A program made the translations under genes and the position numbers. The notes under the pieces are model-generated. The model was not told the origin of the DNA. It did no database searches and saw only the letters and a list, made by a program, of their open reading frames with translations. A stretch of DNA of 64,000 bases from Nelumbo lutea (taxonomy: Eukaryota > Streptophyta > Magnoliopsida > Proteales > Nelumbonaceae): assembly GCA_022828595.1 (NCBI GenBank), contig JAKGHH010000002.1, positions 41,696,222 through 41,760,221 of the forward strand. The letters are read 5' to 3'. Below are positions 1-13,300 of this stretch, piece by piece. Within the stretch, counting starts at the first letter, position 1. The number at the start of each line of letters is the position of its first letter.

Positions 1-470
1 AAAGTCACAACCTAGGGTTCCTACCAATACTTAAACGTCTTCCTCTCCCAAGTTGATTCTGGCTACACAACTTTTCCCCAATTCACCATTAAGTTAGAGA
101 TCCTATAAAAGGTATTGACTGGATCCTTTTTTCTATCAATAACAGGTATTGACTAGATCCTTTAATCTCCTCAAATCACTTTCATCACTCCCATCACAGA
201 AAATGATTATATCATCTGCAATTTGTAAATGGGTTATAACCACCTCATTTCTACCTACCCTCCAACCCCTAATCAGGTTGTCCAAATTGCCCTAACGATC
301 AATCTACTTAGAATCTCAATAACCAAAGTGAATAGGAAAGGGGAAATAGGGTAATCAAATCTTATTCCAATTAAGTTAATTTCTGTTTGGAGAAAAAGGG
401 ATGCAAGATCTTTGTGATTCATCACTATTTTTGCAACCAACTTAGGTCTAGATGTGTAGCACAAAGCAAA
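1..470 (-). pseudogene. L1-type LINE reverse transcriptase fragment
   Basis: The minus strand encodes an RT-like stretch: a motif PISPFLFTLVIE (the usual QGDPLSPFLFTLV block of plant L1 RT) is followed, in another frame, by THLQIADDIIIF, which contains the catalytic A-D-D (codons at 211-219). Stops and frame breaks separate the blocks, so it is a dead fragment. It lies downstream of the last visible YJU2 exon, probably inside that gene's next intron or just past the gene. The fragment runs off the window edge. Confidence 0.7.
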
Positions 471-1208
471 GAACTAGCAAAAGAAAGAAGAGGAGAATAG
501 AATAGATGGAAACAAGATCAAAACCCTAGGAAATCACCCCCAACCTGGCATTCACACCAAATTCTGCAGAGAAATTTTCTTTGTTCATTAGCCAAAAAAA
601 AATTGTTCTTCAAATGAGCCTTACAAGCTTAATAAGAAAGAAAATTCCAAAGGAAGAAACTTGCCCCCCAAGTTAGCTTGCCCAACAAGCCATGTACAAA
701 AAGAAGCTAGATTACATTAAACTTTCCCCAAACAATTACGAACATAAAGCCAAACAAAGGGAAATAACTAGGCTACGACCTGTCCCCAAACATAACCCCC
801 TAAACATGCAAAATTACAAAAGAAACATCCTTGCTGTCCAAAAATGTAAGAAAGTTAAATACATCCTTTCCAGCAACAAACTCAACCACACAAAGGACAT
901 CTTAAGGTGGATTGAAAACTCTAGGATCCTCCCGAGTTGATAAACTGCTAACCCATCTCCCATGTGGGCCTCATCTCATTGTAATGATGCCAAATAAGCA
1001 TAGAAGAAGCTTTGGTTAGCTTTAATATGCCTTAAGTTAATTCCCATCAAAAAGACCCAATTTATAATACAAATTTAAAGAAATCCTACCATGGAAGTGC
1101 AGGAAAAAAAGGCATTGATTTGTCATAAGTTTTCATAAACATGTGCCATGTTTGTACCAATCTCTGTTAAAATAAAAGGAATACAATACAATCAGAGGAA
1201 AATCATAC
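471..1208. other. Non-coding stretch, no recognised feature
   Basis: This AT-rich sequence follows the YJU2 exon ending at 1209, whose donor reads GTATGA. I find no convincing next exon here on the minus strand, so it is read as intron 6. A short plus-strand ORF (692-940) resembles nothing I recognise. Confidence 0.4.
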
Positions 1209-1316
1209 TTTGGAATCATTTTGTGCACCAGTATCAGTTGAAAGCAGATTTAAATTGTTGTCATCATCCACATCTTCATCCTCATCATGAATTCTTTGAA
1301 CAAAATTTCTTGAACC
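1209..1316 (-). CDS. YJU2: YJU2-like exon 6 (acidic segment)
   Basis: This 36-codon exon starts [20 protein letters not shown], an acidic run typical of plant members, and ends GAQNDSK before GTATGA. The GTATGA could be a donor, or read through as Val-stop; the family's longer C-terminus favours a donor. Confidence 0.82.
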
Positions 1317-4300
1317 CTGTGTCAAAATTTAAATTAGAAACTATAGGATTCCTGGTTATTGAAAGTAAATAAATAAAGACTCCTAGCAGTAAAATGATAT
1401 AAATCTAGAATCTGTAGGGATGTCGTATACCAACTTGAAAAACAATTGACCTTATAAGTGCTTCATCCTCTTCTTCCAGTTTCTTCTCCTGCCAGGCAAA
1501 TAGATATTTCAACAAAATCAGAACTTGAAAAATATAATTAATGGTTGAAGGACCACAATTTTTATCAATAACCAGATCAAAGAAATTTACCAATATGTAA
1601 TCAAAGCTGTCAGAAGGCACAAACATCTAGTTTATACAACAATGGAGAAACCAGAATGCAAGCCTCAAGGCTGTGTTTGATTTGATAGAAAATAAGAGAG
1701 AAACAGAAAGTTGAGGGAAAGTCTTCAAGGAATTTCACAAATTTCTTAAGAACTTCCCCTCAACTTTCTCTTTCTCTCATATATGCTATCAAACCAAACT
1801 TAGCCCAAAGAAGAAATCCAAGAAATATCAGATATATGAAAATAAAATAGCTATCATCCTGTCGCTACACTAATCCATTCAAATGAAATGTTCACTGTAG
1901 ATTCCAGATGTCTAGCCTCTCTAAGATAATATCAAGACATCCATGGCCTTCCAAGAGAATAAACTCATTTCTGAGAAATAAACAACTACTCTCCTCCAAG
2001 ATGGTACATTAATAAGAACTCTTGAAGCATGTTTTTTTATTAATATCTGCAAAATTTTTTTATCAGTAATGGTAATTTCATTAAGAAAATTAAAATGAGA
2101 AACAGTACAGAAGCTGAGTAGCCTCGACTACCCCACTAGTATTTAAACTTTGCCACTTATTAACTTTTGATTTCCAGCCTAACAACTGAGCCCAAAAACA
2201 ATGTTCCTGTTAACTCCTTGCTTCGCTAGCTGTTCTGCAGAACCATTTGCTGATCTTGGAGTCCACTGAATTAACAACTGCATGTCCTTGGCTAGGTGAT
2301 TAAGCTTCTTGATTTCATTTCTGAACAATCAGGGAGTCTTTTCATTCTGCTTTAGCCAACTTATAATTACTCTGGAGTCGCCTTCTACAACCCGCTTTCT
2401 CACTCCTAATTCTATAGCTTTTTGTACCCCAAAAACCACTGCCTTTAGTTCAGCTGTAATGGAGTCTCCCCATCCAATAGGGCCTGAATACAGCCCCACC
2501 ACACAGTGAGTCTTATCACCCCTCCAATTCCAGATACCCAGGTTACCAAAGCTGCTCCCATCAAAGTTTAATTTGAGGAAACCAGACTCAGGGGTCCCAG
2601 TTTCTTAAGACCTTTGCTGATGACGAGGATGCTACTGTCTTCCAATTTTTGAGTATATCACCTGCAGTAAAATCTGAGATTGAGAATAATCCCAAAGATT
2701 TTACCCACGAGATCACTTTTATCATGATCCCTTCTATCAGCATTTCCTGGCACCTTTTCTTTTCTTCAAAAATTCTCAGATTTCTCTCCTCCCATAACAC
2801 CCAAAGCACTGCTGCCAGGTAGACTGAGAGTTGGTGGCAGAAAATAGTTTCCTGAATGAAGGAGATCTACAATTCAAGATTTTAATGGCATTGCAATTTC
2901 TCAAACTTGATAGGGCTGAGTTCCTCATTCTGCAGAAGTTAAAGTCGAACCATGAAAGTTACAATAAAGTCAAATCAATATTCAAAGATTGGACTAATCT
3001 TTGAACAGTTTGAGAGGACAGGTTCAGGTCCTCCAAATGATCTGAGTTATAAAATTAGTATAACCCACATTATGCTGCTGCACCTTATAATTCCTCCCAC
3101 AACCTCACATAAATGACTTTTTTCTCTCAAACTCTTCCTCAGATTCATGTTTACCTGCTTCAAAATGGGACTTTTAGAGAAGTTGTCATCTTTAGATTCA
3201 ACATGGTAATTTCTCTTTAGTTCTAGCTCAAATTTGCTTTAGTTGGATAATGCATAACTTCTTGCAATGCCATTTTTTAACTTATGCAGGAGACTAAATT
3301 GTGATCTTTAGTTCAACATGGGGTGGAAGTATTTGGTAGCAACAAAGAAGGATTTGGTCTACTGATCAAAAGAAAAAACAATTGGGTCTATATACTGACT
3401 TGGGGAGCTTTAAGAGGAATGTTAATCAAGTGGGATACTGATAAAATTGTGTTTAGACTTTTTTTGGATCAGTAAGTAAATTCCTTTATTTAATTATAAA
3501 GTTACTATAAAGATACAAAGCAAGTCATCTTTAAAAGACCCATGCTACAACATATTACAAAGTTGCCCAAAATAATGTGGGTCTATCAGCCCCCTGCTTT
3601 GCTAAAGTAGCTGCCAAGCTATTTGCTCCCTTTTAACCCAACCTAAGCTGGAACTGAATTTTTTTAGCAATTAAATCAATTTCTGAAGATGAACCTGAAT
3701 TTCCAAGGTGCTGAGTCAATTTGCTTTGCCCAAGTTAAAACTAATAGTGAATCCCCTTCAATTTCTAGTTCTGTTTCTCCATATTGCTGGCACGTTTCAA
3801 GCCTTGTAGGAGAGCCTAAGTTTCAGCCCGAATTGAGTCACCAAAACCAATTGGTCCCAAATACAGTGCCACTACTTCTTCTTGATGATTATAAAGAACT
3901 TCCCTAATCCCAGCTCTCCTCTGATCGCCAAAAGAGCTACCATCAAAGTTCAGATTTAGCTGATTTGGTCTGGTGGTTTCAATCCATTCTTTCATTTTTC
4001 CCGAGTATTGTGCCACTTCCCTCCAATTCCTTAATATTAATATTTCTGAAGAGGTTTAAAGTTCTAATCCAATGTACAGATCTGATCTTTATGACTTCAA
4101 TCGTTTCCTCCCTAGACATAAAATTCATTGAAAATCTTTTGATTTATTTCTTCCCAGATAGACCATACCAAGGCTGCTCTTACCACCTTCCACATACATC
4201 TTCCCTTTTTTTTCTATTGCCTCAGGAAATTTGAGATGAACAAACTCACTACACATACCAAGGCTGCTCTTACCACCTTCCACATACATCTTCCCTTTTT

Positions 4301-7300
4301 TTTCTATTGCCTCAGGAAATTTGAGATGAACAAACTCACTACATCCTCTGGGGGAGGCCCATTTGCAACCAAAGAGAGAGCAGAAGTATTCCCAAATATA
4401 AGAATCAAAGGATCAAGAGAATAGTAAGGGAGGGTTTCACCACAAGCCTTACACAGGATGACCAATTTAACAATCTCTCTAAAATTGAAGTCTAGAAGAA
4501 AACCTAAATGGGTTCTAGTGAACGTATATGGGATGAAGATGAAAACATATAGAGAAAGGAATGAGTTATGTGAGGAATTAGGATACATAAGAGATTTATG
4601 AGAAGGATCTTAGTCTAGAAGAAAACTTCACACCCACCTCAGAGCACTTGCAGTCGTTGAGTCCCATTGCTCTCTCCCTCACCCTCTCTCTCCCTATCCC
4701 ATTGCTCACTATCCCTAATTAACCAAGTCTACAAGAAAAGACTAATATGTTTGAGGAAAAGGGACCTCATGTCTTTATATAACGATGTTTTCACTTGGTA
4801 TTCCTAGAAATATGAAGTTATGGCCTCATCTTCATATGGGGCAAGGAAAAGAGTGTATATGAAGTGGATAGAGGATATTTGTTCATCTTCATTCGGAGTG
4901 ACATGATTTAGACAATATTCAACCGATGCATAGATACTTTCATTACATTTTAGTAGTGGTACAATCACATGATACGAACATAGATGTGTTTGGAGAAAAG
5001 GGGGTTGTAATCATAAACATGAGAAAAGAGATTAATTGATCTATTCCGTTTATACATTCATAGCATTGGCTTTACTAGGCTGAGTAGTGGATGGTCATTC
5101 TCCAACCTCATCAGAGGTGGTTGCACTAGAAGAAAGCTTACAACTCAAAAAATGCTCTTATAACTTGGATACCTGTTGCAAATGAAGGAGGGGACCCCTA
5201 TTTATACACTAACCCCCTCAAGGAATCCTCTAGAACTGTGTACACTTGGCATCATCTAGAAGCACCTCTAGAACATACTACCTTCTACACTCTTCTAGGG
5301 GATGCCCATTCCAATAAGATACAAGAACACTCTAGAGTAAGTCTAGATTACTCCCAACCCCTCTATGGTGTTCCACACAAACCGGATGGTTCCACAAGGT
5401 TTTAGAGAGTTCCACCAACATCTAGCCCCTTCTAGGCACATGGAGAACACTCCAGAACACCCCAGAAACATGCAAAATTGGCTAGGACCCTCAAGAAACA
5501 CCTAGAAAACCTCTAGCCAAGCAACCCATTATATCACCCCGTGACATTCTCCCCCACCTAATTGTGCAACGCCCTCGTTGCACTCAATTGGCTTGTGCAT
5601 CCCATTGCCTGATCAAGTGCTCATGGCTGGATGCAATCAACTTGTCCACTCATACATACGATGCTTCTGATGCAGGCAATCCCTTCCACTTGACTGCGTA
5701 CTCCACCCATGGAGTTACCCTAAGAAAAGTGGTCATGGTTTCAGCAATAATCTCCTCAGGTTCCCGACCCCTTGGATATGTGGCCTGCATTGTTGCTATA
5801 GCCACCCATTTGCTCCAACCTTGATCAGTTGCCTGGCCCCTACCAATGTCCTTGCCTCGGCCTTTGCCTCGACTTGTGCCTGCATACACGACTTTGTCCT
5901 TACCTTGGACCTGCTTGTCGTGTTGTGCTGCCCTAGGTTGCTTGTCCACCCCTAGATTAGATTGGCCCCCATGGCCTTGCCCCATGCCCAGTTGTAGGGC
6001 TGATAACTTCTTCATTGTTGCACATGTCCCATCCACCAAAGGGACCATGCATGAGGTCCTTGCCTCCATGATGCACAACATCCACGCATACGGTATGGGC
6101 ATAGCCCACACATTGTTGAAGAAGTCCATAGCTAATATCATCTGGTAGTCATCCATTGGCACCACGGTCACATCTATGACACCCTGCCAGCTCCCTACTT
6201 GGATGCTCACCCCCTAAGCAATGCCCTCGATCTCACGTGCTTGGGAATTAACTGTCTTGATCATGCTCTTGCTCTTTGTGATCTTTAAGCACAAGCGCTT
6301 TGCCTCCCCAGTTGAGACAAAGTTGTGAGTCACCCCCTATGTCAATCATGGCCTGGGTCTTCTCACCATTGATCAACGCCTCCACATACATCAACCTTGA
6401 CCAAGCTGTGGTCTTGGTTGCCCCCTTAGCCGGCCCCTCCAGCTTCTTAACACTGCAAAGTAACTATAGTGACCCAATCTTGGCCTCCTCATGGCCGTCT
6501 TCCTGCTGCCCCATTTGTGCCACTAGTGCACTAAGCACCATACGTTGCGGACAGTCACGAGCATGGTGGTCCCCTTCACAAGTGAAGCAACTCAGCTTTG
6601 CCTTGCCCTTATCCCTTGACTTAGGTGGATTGGTCTTGTCGTTCCGAACTTTGGTCTAGGCCCCCTTGCCCTAGTAATCACTCTGCATGCCCTGGTTGTT
6701 CCTCTAGCCGTGGTGATCTCCCCCACTTATGCCGTGGCCACCCCTTGCAGACTTGGGCTCCATTGATCTACCCATGTTGCTCTCCCCCAACTTCTCTGCC
6801 TCGGCCATGGCAGTAGCTAGATCCTACACACCCCTACGTTATAGCTCAATTTCCGCCCACGGCTGGAGTCCATCCATAAAGTTGAACAACAACTCCTTGT
6901 CATCCATGTCGGGTATCTCAAGCATGAGTGTGGAGAACTCTCGTACATAGTCCCTAATCGACCCACTATGCTTCAACTTCCTCAAGTTGCATTACGCCAA
7001 GTACTCTACGTTCCCTGAATAGAATTGGCTCTTGATGTCCCACTTGAACTCATCCCATGTGTCAATGTGACACTGCCCTTTCTCCATGTCTGCATAGCAC
7101 TGCCTCCACCACAAGACAATTGTATCGGTTAAGTACCTAGTGGCAACACGTATCTTGGCCTACTCATCCCTTATATGCATGCTTCAAAGCAAGGTTCTAA
7201 ATATCAATACGCCCAATACACCAGCAAGAGCGTATCGGGCAACATCGATAGTGTTTTTTTTACTTTTTTTATTTTTTATTTCAAAATCGGTTCAGGGGGG

Positions 7301-10300
7301 TGGTTTAAGGCTCCTCCACCCCCTGAACCGGTCATAACACCAATACACCCTTTGTAGGGGCGTAATGGGGAGCTCCCAAAACGATACGTATCGGCCGATA
7401 CTTTGAACCTTGCTTCAAAGTACTGCTCCATGTGCCATAAGAAGTTGTCCAACGCCTGTGCATCCCTAGCACCATTGAAGTGAGGTGGCTCAAGTGCCCT
7501 TACCTTTGGCATGTCCTTAGAGTCCCCACCTCATCCCATGCTAACAACTTCTTGCAAAGCACCACATCTACCTTCAACTCGTCTACATTAGCTTGGACCT
7601 TGGCCAAGCTTCCCATCAGCTTGGCTTCCAACCCTTCCCGTTCTTTGTCTTCCCCATGCTAGGCAAGATCCACAACCTCTTCCTCAGTTGCCTTGAGCTC
7701 CACCAGCCTGCACTCCAAGCCATCAACTCGACTACCCATGTATGTGAACTTGTCTTGCATGTCTCCCATGGCAAGCTCCAACCTCGCCATCTTGGCCTCC
7801 AACGCAGCAAGGACGTCTCTTGACGCTTCCCTTGTCTTTTTTGAGTGGCCCTTCTCCTTCTTTTGTCTTGCTATTGTCAAATCCATCCTACATCCTATCC
7901 ACGCACAAACTCCCACGCGCCCCTAGCAAAGTTGCTTTGATACCACTTGTCACAACCTGACTGCTCCCGTTGGCTAAGTCGTGTGGCATTCACTTGGCCC
8001 TCCAAGTAAGTCAGCCAAACTGCACACCCGAAACCCTTCTTCCTAGGTTGCTTAAGTTCTAAAGGCACACACCAAAGCACAAAAGAGAACACCAAGTACT
8101 GTAGGAGGAAGAGATTGTATTGCACTAGAAGAAAGCTTACAACTCAAAGAATGCTCTTACAACTTGGATGCATGTTGCAAACAAAGGAGGGGACCCCTAT
8201 TTATACACTAACCCCCTCAAGGAATCCTCTAGAACTTTGTACACTTGGCATCTCTAGAAGCACCTCTAGAACATTCTACCTTCTACACTCTTCTAGGGGA
8301 TGTCCATTCCATAAGATACAAGAACACTCTAGAGTAAGTCTAAATTACTCAGTAGGCACATGGAGAATACTCCAGAAACATCTAGAAATCCGTGACATCT
8401 AGGTCCAGAAAGATTTTCAATGTGACCCAATCAATCTTGTTAGGAAAAAAGAAGAAATGGCATAATGAAGGTCTTTGAGGAATCCTACTTAGAGGATTAT
8501 TTAGTAAAGGAGCAAGTGCAGCCTTTTTTGGCTTTTATTCCTAGAATGAGGAGAATTATCACTTAAGGATTATTGCCCCAATTGGTATTGTTAATAGATC
8601 AGCAAATGGAGTAGTTGATTCCCCTAGCTAGGCAATGGATTAAGAGGGAACAATTGTATTAAGGGGTTTACAACTTTGCCATCCTAATAGCTAGAACTTT
8701 AATCACCTTAAGTAGTATTCTCTATCCACAATCAATAAAACTTCCAAATTGTTACCAATCATAAATAGATAAATAAATAAAAACAAAAGAAAAGCAGAAT
8801 ACCTTTTCCTGAGCTGTACGTTGCAGGGCCTCGAGCATTGCATCCACACTCACAGTTGCATGTCTTGACTGAAAAAGCAATGGAGTACTTTATTTCAGTA
8901 TCTAAAGCACCAAATGGATTAGTGAGAATAAGTATATTGCCTAACCAGCCAGCTACCTTCATTGACTTCATTTCATCCAGTGCAGCAAGAATGTCCATTT
9001 CTCTTTTTGAATCCAGTGTTCTATTTTCCAAAGATTTCATTGCATCCCCCATCTCCTCTGCATCCCTTTTTTTCTTCTCCTTCTCCACTTCCTGATGAAA
9101 AAAAAAATAGAATTAAAAATGAAATCTTGAAACAAGTTGCTAGATTTCAAGAAGCCAATGAAGAATATATGCACAAATTATTAAAAAATAAAAATGATCA
9201 TATATTATAAGCTAGTTGTTCACCTCATCCTCTCCACGCCAAGGCTCAAAATTTCGAGTTGCACCTGATTCGACAACATAGTCCGAATTTTGTGGATCAG
9301 TCTTTATTGTCAGTTCAGCTGAACATTTGGTGCATTTGAAGTAGAACCTGAATATTTGGATTCCCAAGTATGTCTGAAAATGATTGAACACAAATCAAAC
9401 TAGGTCAGTGAATGGAGATTCACAGAGAGAAACAAGGCAACAAATTAATATTTTCCTTAATGAGATAATGTAATGTGAATCCAGCAGTTTGTCTTTCTAA
9501 TACTGGATGTCAGATCTTTTTTTGCACAAAATGCACAATCACCTTTTGGTACTGTCAAGAATTTATTCAACTTTACCAACCAAAAAAACTTGATTCAATT
9601 CCCAAGAAGATGAGTACAAATTATGAGATGAGTGTAAGAGTTATAGCAAAACATAGAGAAAGAGAGAGAACAAACCTCTGATAGAAATTAGCATCATCTT
9701 CACCATTATTACAATTAGTCAGGTGATTTAGTGAAGGAGATCAAAGGCCTACAAAAATTCCATTTGGCATGTAAATTTGGGGCTCAAAAGGAGTTCCTCT
9801 ATTCCTCCCCCCATCATACATTCATGGAAAAAAAATGGTCAAAGAGACCTTGGCAAATGCTCCAGATGATCCCTCTTTTAGGAGAACTTTTAATTTAAAT
9901 TTGGAAAATTAAAGTAGTATTACTAATCTAACAGACCTATGACCTACAACCCAAGGTTAGAATAGGGCTGATATCTACTGCAGGATTCAATACATAACCA
10001 AACCAGAAAATCCCTAGTCTGATGAATAGTTTGGTTGGCCACAGGATTCCTCTATGTGGCTAAAATGGAGTAGGTCATATAGGAAACTCCCCACAAGATA
10101 AGGAAACTTTTTTTGCTATTACTATTACTACAATTGTTGTTGTTCTTAAGAAAATCTATTCATATTAAGAAAACTCCCCAAGAGGGACCAACATTGGGTA
10201 AAGGCTTTTTTGTCCTTACAAGATATCACCAGATAGAGGCAGTAGGAGGTGACTACAAGTAGGAATTAGGGAATTAATCTCAATATGGTTGTAAGAAACT

Positions 10301-13300
10301 CTAGCTATATGAATGAATGAATATACAATCATTACTGTGAAGCTGGATAGAAATAATTACTTTGAATGGGCCCACTTTACACGTCTATAGGAGGGTGTGC
10401 AGAACTCAGCTCTTTATCAAAGCTGAGCCAAATATTAAAAATCCATGACAAGGAAAGTGGGCATAAAGGAACTTGATTTTTGGTTGATTAATTCTCAACC
10501 ACACCTGAGTAGCAATTACCTATGGATGAGTACTAAAGAAATCTAGGATAACCCGTCTGCAACTAACCCCAGGCCCTTAATGTTGCCAGGGTGTACAAGC
10601 TTAGTTTGAGGTTAATAATCTCAAGTAGGGAGATTAGCCTCTAATTGTGACAGGAGATAGATTACTTGGAGACAGTTAAATGGGGACGTTCTAAAGATGC
10701 AGCAATCTACAAGAAGCTTGTAGAAAGGAACCGGATGTTCAAATTCCTAGTTAGGGTGGGTTCCTAAGTATGCTTTACATGGGAAAATATCCTCAATATT
10801 ATGTCTATGCCTAAGCAACAAGTTGCCCATAGAGGGCCACCTAGCTTTTTTCTACATGGTGCTAGAAGGCTAGGGATAGACCAAAAAGGACATGAGTAGA
10901 AGTAGTAAGAAATGAATAAAATGTCAATAACTTAACAATGAGTGGCTTTAAACAGAACAGAATGCAACGTAGCCAAGCCCATATAGTTGGGATAAGGCTT
11001 GGATGACGATGATGATGACAACGATGATGATGATGATGATGATAACAATGATATCTTGAACCCTTGAAGACTTCAAAACCTAAACTGGTAAGCAAGAACT
11101 TAAATTTTGCCCAATCAACACATTCTTCATGATGATGATAATATCCAATCGACATCCTTTCTTTTTTCCTCTTCCTAGGACAAAAACAAAGGCTCAGCCC
11201 CTATATTTTTGGAATTTTCTATTCTTTCTTTTTCTTCTCATGAATATGTAAATTTTCTATGATATATCTAAATAGTAACATGATTTCAAACACTTTGGGG
11301 TGATTGGTCCATTAGGGTAATCGGAACTCTTATCATTTTTTTTAAGTAAATAAAAAAACAAAATTTATTAAGAAGAAAAGAGGTTACATCAAAGAACAAC
11401 GGGTGATGAGATTTCAACCTAGAAACAGAAAGACAAACAAGAAAATAACTATTTCAAGCTTTTATATTCAATATCATAACCAACCACAAGACCCATTCAA
11501 TTCATGTGTTTCCCAAAACTTTTCTTCAAGAGAATGATACATCTCAACTCTGGTGAGATAAGTATCCAGCCCATGATTTTTTATCAAATCCTAAGCACAT
11601 CTTCATTTTGTTGCATGCCTTTCCTTCAAAGACCCATCTATTCCTTTCCTTCCAAACTTCCCAACATACAGCGAATGGAATGCAGCTCCAAAAGATTTTA
11701 GCTTCTTTGCTTCCATTTAGAATTAGGCCAACATGCAAAAGTTTCTCCTGGAAATTTCGAACACCAAACAGATTTGTAATGATTCTTTTTTTCTCCTTTA
11801 GTCCTTCGAGGGCTCCTTTTAAATACATATAATTAATATACATTTAAACTCTTTGGGGTGTGGATCGACTCACTCAGTTAGACACCCCAGAATTCTGCTA
11901 TCTACTCTGGTGTTTTCTCTTGTACGAACTGGGTTGGTGACAGCTTTATTGTGACATTTTTTTTATCAATAACAGAAATCAATTTATTAATGGATAATAA
12001 AATTACAACAATCCAGGAAGAGGTAAAGAGGCTTAACTCTCCCGAAAAAAGAAAAAAGGAAAGAAGATTACAATACAGCCCAAAACATTTGTTCCCTTCC
12101 CGCCCCTTGTTTCGCCAATATGTATCTGCAAAAGCATTTGCAGTCCTCTTCACCCATTGAAACTAAACCTCCAGCCCCCCTAAGTAGCCATTTAGCCTCG
12201 CTTCTCTCATTTGCATATTTCCACAATCCATTGTCCCTCTGTAACCAGCTTTGAGTCTCCTTCAACAATCAGTCTATGAATACTCAGCTCGTTTGTCTTT
12301 CTTAAACCTTCCATTAAGGCACATATCTCAGCTCTCAGAGAGCCACCATTCCCAATGGGGCCTGAAAACAAAGCAATCACCTTTCTATTCTCATCTCTGA
12401 ACACCTCCCAACACCCGAGGGCCCAGGATTACTTTCACTACTGCCATCAAAATTTAATTTTACACATTTTGGGCCTGGTGGATACCATATGGGAGAGGTA
12501 ATTGATGAAAAAGGAGCAGAATTCGCCACTTCCATCCAGCTATTCAGTAGCATAACTGTAGAGACATCAGCAAGCATACCCAGAGACTTCAGCTAATGCA
12601 CGACCCTAACCATTATTACCTCAATGATGCCTTCTTTGTTCCTTTCCTTATCAGAAAAGGTCATAGAGCTCCTTTCTTCCCATATAGTCCAGCAAATGGT
12701 AGCCCTCACACACCTCCATATAGCCTTACCCCTTTTCTTAGGCCATCTAAGGAAAAAAGTGGCAAACAAGCTTCGTATATCTGGTGGAAGGGTCCACCTG
12801 CAATCAAATAAAGAAATAAACCATTCCCATATATCAAAAACAAAAGGACAAGAAATTAGTAAGTGGTAAGAGCTTTCACCATTAGCCTTGCAGAGGGTGC
12901 ACCAATTTGGGGACAAGCACCAATTTGGCCTTTTCTTCTGGAGTAAATTGCATGTGTTACATCTTTCCAAGAATGCCTCCCAACAAAAAGCTCCAATCCT
13001 TGGAGGGATTGGCTCACCCCATATTTCCTTGACTGGGAAAGATTGAATAGAATTATTGGTTTGTCATTGTATTTGTCATTGTATTCAGATTTTTTATGAG
13101 CACATAAAATGATGAAAGGGGCAGCCAAATCTGATTTTGGCTTTCTCCCATTCTTTTCAATTTCTCTCTTCTTCTCTTCTCTGCAAAAGCTTCTTTTCTC
13201 TTTCTTTTCTATCACAGGTTTCAAATCAGATTGCAGTTTTGCACTTTCTACTCACATCAAAGCACAATTCTCATAAAATTGCAAGTAGAGGAAAACATAA

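Larger units (their letters stand above)
5121..8397 (-). mobile_element. Pol-less chromovirus-type Ty3/gypsy element (gag, protease and chromodomain remnant)
   Basis: The element lies on the minus strand. The 5' LTR is 7948-8397, the primer site follows at 7934-7945, the polypurine tract is at 5547-5560 and a truncated 3' LTR is at 5121-5546. The roughly 2.4-kb interior encodes gag, a zinc knuckle, a protease remnant and then directly a chromodomain-like C-terminus; RT, RNase H and integrase core are absent. It sits in intron 4 of the YJU2-like gene and holds a MITE (7190-7412). No target duplication can be read because the outer part of the 3' LTR is missing. Confidence 0.85.

Noticed and set aside
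273..464. Minus-strand ORF as a host gene
   Set aside because: It contains an L1 RT motif and stops on both sides; treated as a LINE fragment.
4304..4588. Minus-strand 94-codon ORF as a gene
   Set aside because: It includes the L1 zinc-binding motif and the tandem duplication; part of a LINE remnant.
5846..6148. Plus-strand ORFs across 5.6-7.9 kb
   Set aside because: They are antisense shadows of the chromovirus gag; the minus strand carries the recognisable motifs.
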